Positions 43,704-53,128 of a stretch of 64,000 nucleotides of DNA are shown here, in pieces. Below the pieces are notes generated by a model, which was not told the origin of the DNA, did no database searches, and was given only the letters and a program-made list of their open reading frames with translations. Positions within the stretch are counted from its first letter, which is position 1. Every line of letters begins with the position of its first letter. A program made the position numbers and the translations under genes. Source of the stretch: Isoetes taiwanensis (Eukaryota > Streptophyta > Lycopodiopsida > Isoetales > Isoetaceae); contig JAJEKV010000002.1 in NCBI GenBank assembly GCA_021234155.1, positions 11,212,725 to 11,276,724 on the forward strand. Reading direction: 5' to 3'.

Positions 43704-44887
43704 ATGCTTCGGGAGCGACTTCTCACAGGAGGAGGCCAACCTTCATCAGGCGAGGAGAGCACTTCAGAGGAGCAACAGGAGTCGAGGCAAGAATCATTAG
43801 AGGAGCTGGCTAACACCATCGACCAGGAGTTAGACGAAGGAGCAGAGAGGGAATCAAAGGGCTCAATAGATGAGGAAACTCAAGAAGCATACGAGGAAAT
43901 TGAAGAGGAGATACGAGAGCAAGAGAGGGCAGAACAGGAGGAGGAGCAGAGGGAGCCCACTCCCGAGCCAACCGAAGAAGAACAGCTCGAGGCCTGGATC
44001 AGAATGCACGAGGCGAAGGCACGACGCCGCGAGAAGAAGAAGGCCGAGAGGAAGAGGAAAAGAGAAGAAAAGGAGGCAAAGGAGGCCGAAGCAAAGAAGA
44101 AGCTCAAGGGCACAAACGTGGAGGAGCCCAAGAGGAAGACGAAGAAGACCCCGATGACAAAGATTGTCATCGAGGAACGGCCGCCCGACAAGCCCCCATC
44201 CTCGGACGACTCGGATGATGAGGATTATAATCCTAATCAAGAAGGTGGGAGCTCCTCCAAGCCCCCAGATGAGGAGCAGACAGACCAGGAGCAGGCAGAG
44301 CAGGATCAACAGGTACAGGTGCCTCCACCTTACCCAACATGGAAGAAGGGCAAAGACTCCAAGAAGCCGCCCCGACCTGCCAGGGAGTCCTACGTGGTAG
44401 ACCATCTTAGGGTCTACCAAAAGAAGTTGAAGGCGCACCAGGAATATATGAAGAAGTGGGAGGCCTATAACTCCTACTATCAGGCGAACAAGGTCACTTT
44501 TGTTGCAGGAGGACGGCCATCAAAGAAGCAGACTCTCAAGCCGCCTCCAGAGAAGCCGATTCCCCCGAAGAAGCCAATGGCAAGGAAAGCCAATTCGAAG
44601 CTGTCACGAGCACTTCGGGAGATCAAACATTTTCAGAGAAGCTATGGCCTACTCATCCCTCGTGCACCATTCGCCAGGCTCGTGAAGGAAGTCATGCGAG
44701 AGTTCGACTCCAGCAAGAGAGTAACAGGCGAGATGCTGCTAGCTCTGTAAGAAGTAGCTGAGCAAAAGCTGGTGCAGCATTTTGAAGACTTGACAGCCAA
44801 GAGAGTGCATGCACTATACACGCCAAGAGGGTGACTCTGATGAAGAAGGACATGGACCTGGCCAGCTACATTAAAGGAGAGAGATAA
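43704..44887 (+). pseudogene. Histone H3-like protein with ~300-residue charged N-terminal tail
   Basis: An open frame from ATG 43704 (right after a TAG) encodes 348 residues to a TAA at 44748-44750; the H3 fold clearly continues past it. The tail is acidic at first (QESLEELANTIDQELDEGAE), then Lys/Arg/Glu coiled-coil-like (EKKKAERKRKREEKEAKEAE), then SSDDSDDEDYNP, then Pro/Lys-rich. The histone fold starts at residue 303: ALREIKHFQ, LLIPRAPFARLVKEV, then ALQ-like (TAA for CAA), LVQHFED and, after one lost base near 44820, AKRVTLMKKDMDLASYIKGE and a stop at 44885-44887. Each piece aligns with the aN, a1, a2 and a3 helices of H3. AATAAA signals lie at 44900 and 44913. It follows chromovirus integrase on the same strand. 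Two lesions make it a pseudogene as read. Confidence 0.88.
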
Positions 44888-45614
44888 ACCCTTGTAAATA
44901 ATAAATTTTGTTAATAAAAAGTTGTTTTGTGTAAATCATAGGTGCATAAATGTTGTTAATTAGGTTGAGTTAGCAATAATTGTCTCTTGTTCTAGTCAAA
45001 TTGGACATCTTATGATCGATTAGTGAGAAATGTCTCACGGTATGCGCCAGGACCCCAACCTAAATTTTAGGTCGGCCTCCCAGCGCACACGTGAGTCTTT
45101 CACATCAAAAGTGGTCCCAAACATCTCCAAATCAACCAAGTAAGGGGTCAATCTTGCATATCTCGATGAGACCATTATGTTTTGACCCTTAGTTCATCTT
45201 GTTTAGATAAGTCTCAACCAAATTGGGCCAAATGTCTCATGGTATGCGCCAGGACCTCAACCTAAATTTTAGGTCGGCCTCCCAGCGCATACCGTGAGTA
45301 CTTCCGACATTTTCTCATTCATACCATCTCCAATTGAACTCAAGTTTGTTGCAATAAGTTCATTAGATAGTCTTATTCATGCTCAAACCCTCAAATTAGC
45401 TTTCCAATCCTCATTTTGACTTCAAAATAGGTGAGATTTGCCCAACCCAAAGGTTTTTCCAAGTCATCCAAAAATTAGGGTTTTTCCCCTTGCCTATAAA
45501 TAGACCCCCATTCCTCACTTAGCATCCTAAAGGTTTGCTCCCGACTTTTAGGCGATCTTTCAGCTCCCTTAGGCGCTTCAACAGCTGTTTGTTAGTCCAG
45601 TTCACTCTAGTCCA
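44888..45614 (+). promoter_or_regulatory. Intergenic region with two nested palindromes and a TATA box
   Basis: Two copies, 202 bp apart, of an inverted repeat: 45034-45095 and 45236-45298. The arms CTCANGGTATGCGC / GCGCATACCGTGAG enclose CCTAAATTTTAGG, itself near-palindromic. TATAAATAG lies at 45495-45503, 112 bp before the ATG of the next ORF. This could be a promoter region or an LTR; no TG/CA borders or second copy in the window could be fixed. Confidence 0.55.
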
Positions 45615-46089
45615 ATGGCAACTGCAGACTTCAGGCGATGGTACAGCACCAGTGGCCATGTAGCTGAGGCTGATGTCAATTCCATTTTCCAAGTTTTCCA
45701 GAAGGAGATAGATGTCCAAGCCACTCTGCAGGCAACCCCAGCCTATACGGAAGTGATGATAGAGTTCCAAGCTAGGGGTAGGACCGTCCTTAGTACAGCT
45801 CCCCCCTTGTCCAGGATATTTTGTCCCCAAGCAATCCCTCCAAGCAGCCTTGGGTGATGTCCCCAACATTGCCAAATATCTGACCAATAAAGTTGCTAGA
45901 TTGCCAGACTACATGGTCATGTCAGCCAATAGGACCAAGTATTTTTCCTACACCGCTGCCCTAGCTATCTTCCTTTCTCACCGTGCCCAGAACCCAATCG
46001 GGGAATCCTCCATCCCTGCCATGGATGTAGATCCCTTAGCCTCTTCAACCCAAAGGGTCAGCTCCTCTTGCATAGGAAGGGAAGGATAG
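45615..46089 (+). CDS. Unidentified ORF behind a TATA box, one frameshift
   Basis: ATG at 45615 starts MATADFRRWYSTSGHVAEAD, open to 45857. A second frame (45850-46089; MGDVPNIAKYLTNKVARLPD, SYTAALAIFLSHRAQNP) continues it, so one base was probably lost or gained near 45840. Together they give about 160 residues. I do not recognise a domain. It could be the first ORF of a retroelement or an independent gene paired with the histone-like ORF. Downstream (46100-46500) reading is scrambled. Confidence 0.4.
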
Positions 46090-47744
46090 AATAGGAGAGT
46101 AGATAGACTCGGGATGATTTTAAGACTACGCCGAGCTTCGAACCCACCAAGAGCGGCAACTAGTACTTTTAAAAAGACATACCGGTTTTCAACAAGACCA
46201 GCAGACTCTGAATTGAAGATCGCCTCCCCGCTTAGGTACTAGGTATCACAAGCCTAGCCCCCATCATCATCGACGGCCGTGAGTACTTTTCCGAGTGACA
46301 TCCAACCTCCCCAATGCGAGCCGTGGAGTACTTTTTTGATGAGTTGCCGTACTTTCTGGCGGCAACAACTAGACATAGATGACTTCATCGACCGGAGGCT
46401 TCGACTTCCCAATCCATGTAAGAGAAGCCGACACCCACACCGTGAGTCGACTTTAGATATCCAGCGCATAAAGAAGATCCGCAAATGATGGAAGCTCGGG
46501 ATCCGCCATCCTTAGAAGAATTTTTTACACCATCCAGAACGTTTTGGGGATCCGTGGCAAGACTAGATTTTAACATTTTGATGCCGAAGTTCTTCGACAC
46601 AAGCTCCCACGTGTGTCAAGAGAAGAGGCGTAGATCGAATCGTTCGTAATCACATCGAAAAAAATTGGACTCCGGAGAACTCACAGAGATTGACGCCGAA
46701 ATAATATGCGGGAAGACATAGAACCGGCCATAAATTGACGCATATAATCAACAAAGATAAGAAAAGGACAGGTCGCTAAGGTATTATCTTCCCTACCGGG
46801 ATGGACCATGAAGGATAGCGGTCATACATCGCAAGTTCAGCCCAAAGGGCTTAAGAAGGAGTGTTCATGCTCATCGTGACTCTCGGGCTTTGGTAGCATG
46901 CTCAACCGCCTCCCAACAGGTTGACCATGTCATCCTAGTCAAGAGAACGATGGCACTTGACATCTTCAACTGATTCCAACTTAGTGATATAGGGAAGATT
47001 ATATGTTGGATCAGCGCCTACACTTCCACCGCAGAGGTAGAAGACTTAGGAGAATTTATGTTTTGGTCTCAGAACTTGGGATTTGATAGGAACCACCCAA
47101 GTTAAGAAGTTTCTTCAGATAACCCATCCTTCAAATGGACGCATTTCAAGAATAGTTAGACTTTTGATCCCGAAGCATTGTAATTAAGCTATCATATATA
47201 AATATATTTCTTTTGCATTTTAAATGTTTTGTTGATGTATTTTACCTCCACAACTATATCCTTAAAACACGCATAATGCAAACCAAATAAAGCTAACCGT
47301 AAGGCTATGATCTACTTGTGTATAGTTGCCTAGAGGTCCGGAACAATAACAAGAGCTCCCAAAAGTCTCAGAGATGAACAAACTTCGCCGACAAAGACCA
47401 AAGAAGGTTTTTGTAAAAGAAGGATCCCATGACTCCAAGAGGAGATGACAAGCAGATCGGCCTCAAGAAATAAAGGCCTTTTTGGCGCACAAGGTGAGTT
47501 GGCCCGATGACAACGCCCCCATTGCATAAGCACCACCCGAAGGCGCAGAAAGGATAAGAAGAAGAGCAAGAGAAGGAGGTCCCCAAGCACCGGACTCCTC
47601 ACACAAGCTCCTGATTCGAGTATGGATGTATAGAGGAAGAGGTAGAAGAGGTTTGGGACCATAGGGATGGCGCAATCCAAAGACACAAAGACTTTGACTA
47701 TTATAAGAAGGTTGACTCACCCCCCCGCGTTCAAAGGGGAATGT
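46090..47744. other. Degenerate sequence, probably retroelement-derived
   Basis: Short plus-strand segments such as EARDPPSLEEFF and PKFFDTSSHVCQEK (about 46490-46620) look like decayed protein. GAGTACTTTT recurs near 46280 and 46325. No complete frame, no LTR found. Confidence 0.3.
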
Positions 47745-47755
47745 ATGGAAAGTAG

Positions 47756-48250
47756 TTGGAACAATTCTCGGGATATAACAGGTCCGGGATGGAAGCAGAG
47801 GCATGGCTAGATGAGATGAGAGAGTATGGCAATGCCTATAGCATGAAAGACAAGGACAAAAGAGTAGCTACAAGTACCAACCTCAAGGGAGCAGCTCGCA
47901 TTTGGTGGAAGGGATACGCCAAAAGACAACATTGGACCGAAAGGATAGAAATTGTTTTTGAAATCATTCTAAAAGGCATTCAAAACGCCACCTATGTGCC
48001 AAGGGAGCACAAATGTCACATGATGCAGCAATTCTATCAACTACAAATGTGGCAACAAGTCAGTGCAGAAATACACGGAAGAGTTCATGAAATCTGAAAT
48101 TTTTTATGTGCCGGCCAGTACGTAGAAACGCCATGCAGTGGAAGGGTACATCGAGGGATTAAATGATGAGATAAGGAAGCTGGTAAGAGCAATCAACCCT
48201 CGAACAATATCATATGGAAGGAGTGAAAAAAAATCCAGAATCCAGTGGCA
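47756..48250 (+). pseudogene. Chromovirus gag, partial
   Basis: The frame 47756-48097 (EAEAWLDEMREYGNAYSM, GAARIWWKGYAKRQHWTER, NATYVPREHK, QQFYQLQM) matches the retrotransposon gag core. It continues in another frame with a VEGYIEGLNDEIRKLV-like segment near 48145. The capsid protein is broken in at least two places. Confidence 0.75.
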
Positions 48251-49284
48251 TATGATCCTTGCTTCCATCTAGCAAAGGGACAAAAATGCCTCCATCTATC
48301 GCTTTTGATGAGGCAAAGCAAAAAGAAGTTATAGCCCTAAACGGGGCCTAGCCCAAGACCGCTAAAGCTCTATACAAAACTAATTATGGGAAGCAAAAGG
48401 AGAAGAAACATGTAGACTTCCAAGGATAAGGGTGAAGGGTCAAACTACTCTTAAACTCGAAAGCGCTTAGATGAAATGCCTAAGGAGAAGAGGCAAGAGC
48501 AACACCAATTGATTGAGAGGGCAAGCTTACCGCCTTCCTGCTGATTCCAACTATACTAACAATAGTTCCAAGAAACTGCCATTTCGCCATATTAAGCGCA
48601 TTAACAATAATGCCGTTCTATGGATGCAAATCCGAATTTTGCTCGGGCGGAGAAGCACTATAGTACATTCAGATTGGTGAGTGTCAAATTTTTGCTGAAA
48701 AGATCTGCAATAACAAGAGAAGAAAGATTTAATAGTCCCTCACAGGGGAAGGCCAAGCCAAGTCTTTCAAGTCCGCCTCAAAGCCGATAGACTAGGACCA
48801 CCCACAACTTCAAAGATTTGAAGAATGGTTGAGATGTTGAAGCTCAAGAGGCTGGGAATTCCTCAATTTCAAGACCCGTGGTGTTTCTACAGGGCTCAAG
48901 AATTTGAATTTCAACATCCGAGGGGAGAGGATAAATCTTGTGAAGACATCGATTTGCCAGGATCAACATCCAAATGAGGCCAATTTTGATGAGCATCGGG
49001 AAGTATGGATTTAAAACATTCATAGGAATAAAGCCATCTTGGACCAGCGGGAACCATCATTGATTGTGGGAAGCGGAAGGTAACCCTCACGAAGACTAAG
49101 CATCCATCTCCGCAAAATCAAACAAAACGCTAAGATGGACCTTAAAAAACATAGTTGCAAAATCATGCACCTTTGTATGTCTAGTAAGCGGATATGCTCA
49201 AATGCATAAAGAGCTGATCATCGGCATATATATTCAAGCTTCCGATCAAGAGCCCTTTTTCCGAAGAAAACAAGGAAGATATGG
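48251..49284 (+). other. Expected protease region, unreadable
   Basis: It lies where the protease and gag C-terminus should be, but no D-S/T-G active-site motif or long frame was found. Heavily corrupted. Confidence 0.4.
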
Positions 49285-51663
49285 GTGCTCAGCAAATTGC
49301 CAGCAGAATAGCTAAGTTGGTGAAGGAGTTCCATGATCTCTTCCCGCACGAGATCAAGGCATCCCTGCACCTATGGGAGTCGAGTGTGAGATAGCAGCGA
49401 ACCAAATTTACGCTGCGCCCAGCAAGGCTCCGTGACAGATATTGCTCCAGCTAAGGGGCTGACCGATTGTTGAAGAAGCAATTGCAAGATTTGCTTGACC
49501 TAGGGTTCATTAGATCTAGCGCCTCACCATTTGGGGCACCATCCTTTTTGTGAAGAAGAAGGGATGGCAGCTTAAGGATGTGCATAGAAAAAAAGCAAAA
49601 TGAACAAGCACACCATCAAGAATAAGTATGCACATCTCCGGATCAGAAATCTTAGGAAAAACTTGATGGAAAAGCTCAAAGAAAAAGGTTTTCTCCAAGA
49701 TAGACCCGAGGCCGGGGTACCATCAGATCAGGATTAAGGAAGAAGACATCCACAAAACAAAGATTCAGGACGTGTATGGGCATTACGAGTTCACCGTAAT
49801 GCCATTTGGTTTGTCAAACGCCCAAAGAACGCTCATGAGGCTTATGAACGACATCTTCAGGAGTTTTTGGATACTTTTTGTGATAGTATTCTTTGATGAT
49901 ATTCTCGTGTATAGCAGATCCTCGAAGAACACGCACAACACCTAAGGAAAGTGCTCGAGAAGCTAAGGAGGCACCAGTTGTGCGATAAATTGTCGGGTTC
50001 CACCGCGAACGGAAGAGGGTGGAATATCCGGGTCATGTGATCTCATCAGGGGATTTCGACGGATCCCGCCAAGATTGAAGTAGTCATACATTGGCCGGCG
50101 CCAAGAACATCCACGAGGTAAGCTTTTTTGGCCTAAAGGGTATTACAAGAAGTTCGTGAAGAACTTTGCAAAAATAGCTGCCCCGCTAACGATTTGACGA
50201 GGGAAAAAAGCAAAGGATTGGGCAGATCACCGGGCGTAAGAAAGCCCAAATAGGATTCGAGATGTTGAAGGAAGCTTTGACAACCGCCTCGCCTTAACCC
50301 CGCTGCACCCGCAGAGAAGGAAAAACTTGTGGGCTTACGATGCAAGTAAAATTGCCACAGTGCAAAGGTTGATGCGGTGAAGAGCGTAGTAGTGGCTTAT
50401 GATTCTCGGAAGATGAACGATGTCGAAAACGCCGGGTCATGACCAAGAGTTGCTTGCGCTTGTCGAGCACTAAGAATTTGGAGGCACTACCCGTTGGGAG
50501 GAAAGGAACGGATTCCCTCCACACCGGATCATCGTGAGCATCTCAACTCCGAGGCAGTCAAGGTGGGATGTTCACTTTGCAACCAAATCTCAATGTGGCA
50601 GCGAGGCGACAACAAGAGTGGATGGAGTTCCTCGAGGAATATGATTTTGATAGAGTTTATAAGCCGGGAAGCTCAATGTGGTAGCAGATGCGCTTTCAAG
50701 GCATCCTCTCGACAACAAGAGTTCACTACAATGCAATCTCGATGCCACCGAAAGAAAGATCGAAGCGAAACCTTCAAGGAAGTGTGGGCGAAGCTTGTGC
50801 AAGGAGGCAAGAACAGATAAGGAGAGGGAGACCTTCAAGAATTTTAAGAAGGAATGTAACCTTTGTACCATAAGAATAAGTTGTGTGTGCCGGAATCATC
50901 GGGTGAGGAAGTTGATTCTCCACTTAACCCACAACAGCCCAATAGCTGGCCACACAGGATTTATAAAGACATATTTCAAAGTGCGCAAATAGCTTGTTAT
51001 TGGCCGTGGATGAAGAAGCGGATAGCTCGCTACATCAAAGAATGTCACCGCGGTCACAGACGAAAGGCGGCAAAGCTTTGAATTCGTGAGTATTGGAAGC
51101 GTGCCTTAACGCTAAGGGAAGTCATCGCGATGGACTTCATAACAGGACTCCCGAGGACAACAAGAGGAAAAGACGCCTTGATGGTTGTAGTCGACAAGCT
51201 GTCGAAGATGGCACACTTTGTGCCTTGCAGGACCACCGACACAGCCTTGGATACAACGGCTCTCTTCACCAAGGAAATCTTCAGGCTCCATGGTATGCCA
51301 AAAGAGATCATCTCCGGCAGAGGTCCGAAGTTCATGAGTGCCTTTTGGCGTGATCTTTTGTGACGATCCGCACGAAGCCGCCCATGAGCACGCCTATCAT
51401 CCTCGAGCGGATGGGCAAACGAATCGAACAAATGTAATCTGGAAGATATGCTAAGAAACTATGTTTGGAACAAGCAGAGTAAATGGGAAGATTATATTCA
51501 CTTGGTTGAGTTCGCTTATAATAGCACCAAGCAGGAATCATCCGAGATGTCGCCGTTTATGATCAACTACGGCTACCAATGTCTAACTCTAGACACTTGG
51601 CACAATCCTGTGTCAAAGGTAGAGGTTTCGCAGCAAATGTTGGCCGACATGCCGCACCGGTAG
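49285..51663 (+). pseudogene. Chromovirus RT-RNase H-integrase, copy 2
   Basis: Collinear with copy 1 from CAGCAAATTG onward: MPFGLSNA-like at 49800, FDDILVYS at 49890, RNase H to 50700, and an integrase zinc module complete here (CYWPWMKKRIARYIKECH near 51000). The integrase core [32 protein letters not shown] (second catalytic D replaced by G) and NYVWNKQSKWEDYIHLVEF follow. It is riddled with small indels and substitutions, largely at CAG/CTG sites. It shows the 73-bp and 25-bp segments that copy 1 has lost. Confidence 0.85.
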
Positions 51664-51676
51664 AAAGGGTATCTTC

Positions 51677-52199
51677 TTGCAAAGAAGGAGTCGACAAAAG
51701 AGCCGCCGCCGACAAAGAGTTCGTGTTGGCGACAACGCCCCGCTCAAGATCAAAGTGAAAGAAGGCAAAGCCCGGATCGGAAATTGTAAGAAGCTTGCTC
51801 CAAGGTGGGCTGGCCCCTTCAGAATAGCCAAGAGAGTAGGTAACCAATCCTACAAGTTAGAGCTGCTAGCACACCTGAAAATTCATAAAGTCTTCCACAT
51901 GAGTTTGCTGAAGAAGCATACTTCAAACCCAGAAGAAGTCTTGGACATGCCAACATTGTTGGAAATGACAGAAGAGCAGCTAGAGATAGTCCCAGACTTG
52001 ATCCTTGATAAGGCGATCAAGAAGACAAGGAGATCAGAGTTTCTCCAATATTTGGTCAAGTGGAAACACTTGCCGGTAGAAGACGCGACGTGGGTACTTT
52101 AAGAAGGACCTGATAAGGCAGTACCCGCAGTTCATGGAGCAATGGGACGGCAAGGTCATCTCCGAAGAAATCGGCTCAGGCATGTCGATTTATGTTTAG
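51677..52199 (+). CDS. Integrase C-terminus (GPY/F) and chromodomain
   Basis: APRWAGPFRIAKRVGNQSYK and LPAHLKIHKVFHMSLLK-like residues are the GPY/F module. They are followed by the chromodomain: PDLILDKAIKKTR, EFLQYLVKWKHLPVEDATW, then after one missing base near 52100 KKDLIRQYPQFMEQWDGKV and a stop at 52197-52199. Chromodomains of plant chromoviruses guide integration to heterochromatin. This is the segment that is replaced by the histone-like ORF in copy 1. Confidence 0.85.
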
Positions 52200-53113
52200 A
52201 TTAATTTCATGTGTAGTTAAGATTAATCTACGCATGCAGCCTATGCTAGGTATGGGTTGCATGCGTAATTACCGATGATGGGACCACTACGGTGATCTCT
52301 AGGACGTGGTGTAATGTCATTGTAGGCATGACCGCGGTTTTGCTTGATTTAGTTAGGCAAATGGTGAACATGAGCAATGTTGCACCGTAATGTAAGCATG
52401 TCCATAGGGGAAGGACATGCGATTAACAGGTAGAAGTGAACATGGGCGAGGATGAGATCATCAGGGATGTTCTCTAGCTTAAACCTTTTGGGCCATGATG
52501 CACTGGGGTATGCATGATCAAGGATCATGGGCTATGATAGGATCGTCTTAAACGAACCTTACGCTTAAACCCTCACGGGCCATGATCGAGTGCGTGGTAT
52601 AGGCATTATAGGGCGCTGTCTCCACGGCCACGATGGAAGAAGCATCCTCTTCCTACGCCGGGAGATAAGAAATGCATTCATTTAGTTAATTAAATGGGTG
52701 GTTCCCTTATAACCATAATTTCATTAATAATTAAAATGGTACTAACGTAGTGTCGACCTGCAGGCCAATAGAGCGCTCCGGAGGGCAAGAAGGTCGAGCT
52801 ACGAAGACTTGCAACACAAGTTTTGTTGGAATGTGTGGCAAGAAATGAAGAGTACCTGGAAGAATAATTTTATATGACATTGTTAAATCTTGATAAACTT
52901 AAAAGTTGTAGTAAGTGCCTTGCTTTAATGAAGTTATGAATTGATAAGTTATTGGATAATGTAATGTCATAATAATGTTTTAAAAATATATTACCTTAGG
53001 ATAATTTTATTAATTGTGTAAGTATCATAATAATAAATTGTATGCATCAAGTTGGTTGCAGGACAAGAAGAGTCCAAGGTGGGGAGACCCACGATGCTGC
53101 GGACAACATTAGT
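52200..53113 (+). other. 3' untranslated region of the chromovirus
   Basis: Non-coding stretch between the pol stop and the polypurine tract. It contains an AT-rich segment at 52860-53040. No gene seen. Confidence 0.5.
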
Positions 53114-53128
53114 TCAAGGTGGGGAGAA
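53114..53128 (+). other. Polypurine tract
   Basis: CAAGGTGGGGAGAA lies directly before the 3' LTR start and would prime plus-strand DNA synthesis. An identical AAGGTGGGGAGA occurs 38 bases upstream (53078-53089). Confidence 0.8.

Noticed and set aside
43863-44438. 191-codon hydrophobic frame on the minus strand, looks like a membrane protein
   Set aside because: It is the exact antisense of the Lys/Glu-rich tail of the histone-like ORF. Antisense of AAG/GAG codons gives Leu/Phe.
43704-44887. Idea that this is an ordinary host histone H3 or CENH3 gene
   Set aside because: The tail is about 300 residues, the fold is divergent, and it lies directly against chromovirus integrase on the same strand. 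Not excluded, but a normal host gene explains less.
45615-46089. Calling this ORF the chromovirus gag
   Set aside because: A recognisable gag core is found separately at 47756-48250, and this ORF has no gag motif.
52752-52765. GTCGACCTGCAGGC, identical to part of a pUC-type polylinker
   Set aside because: Only 14 bases, with no vector sequence on either side; probably chance within the retroelement tail.
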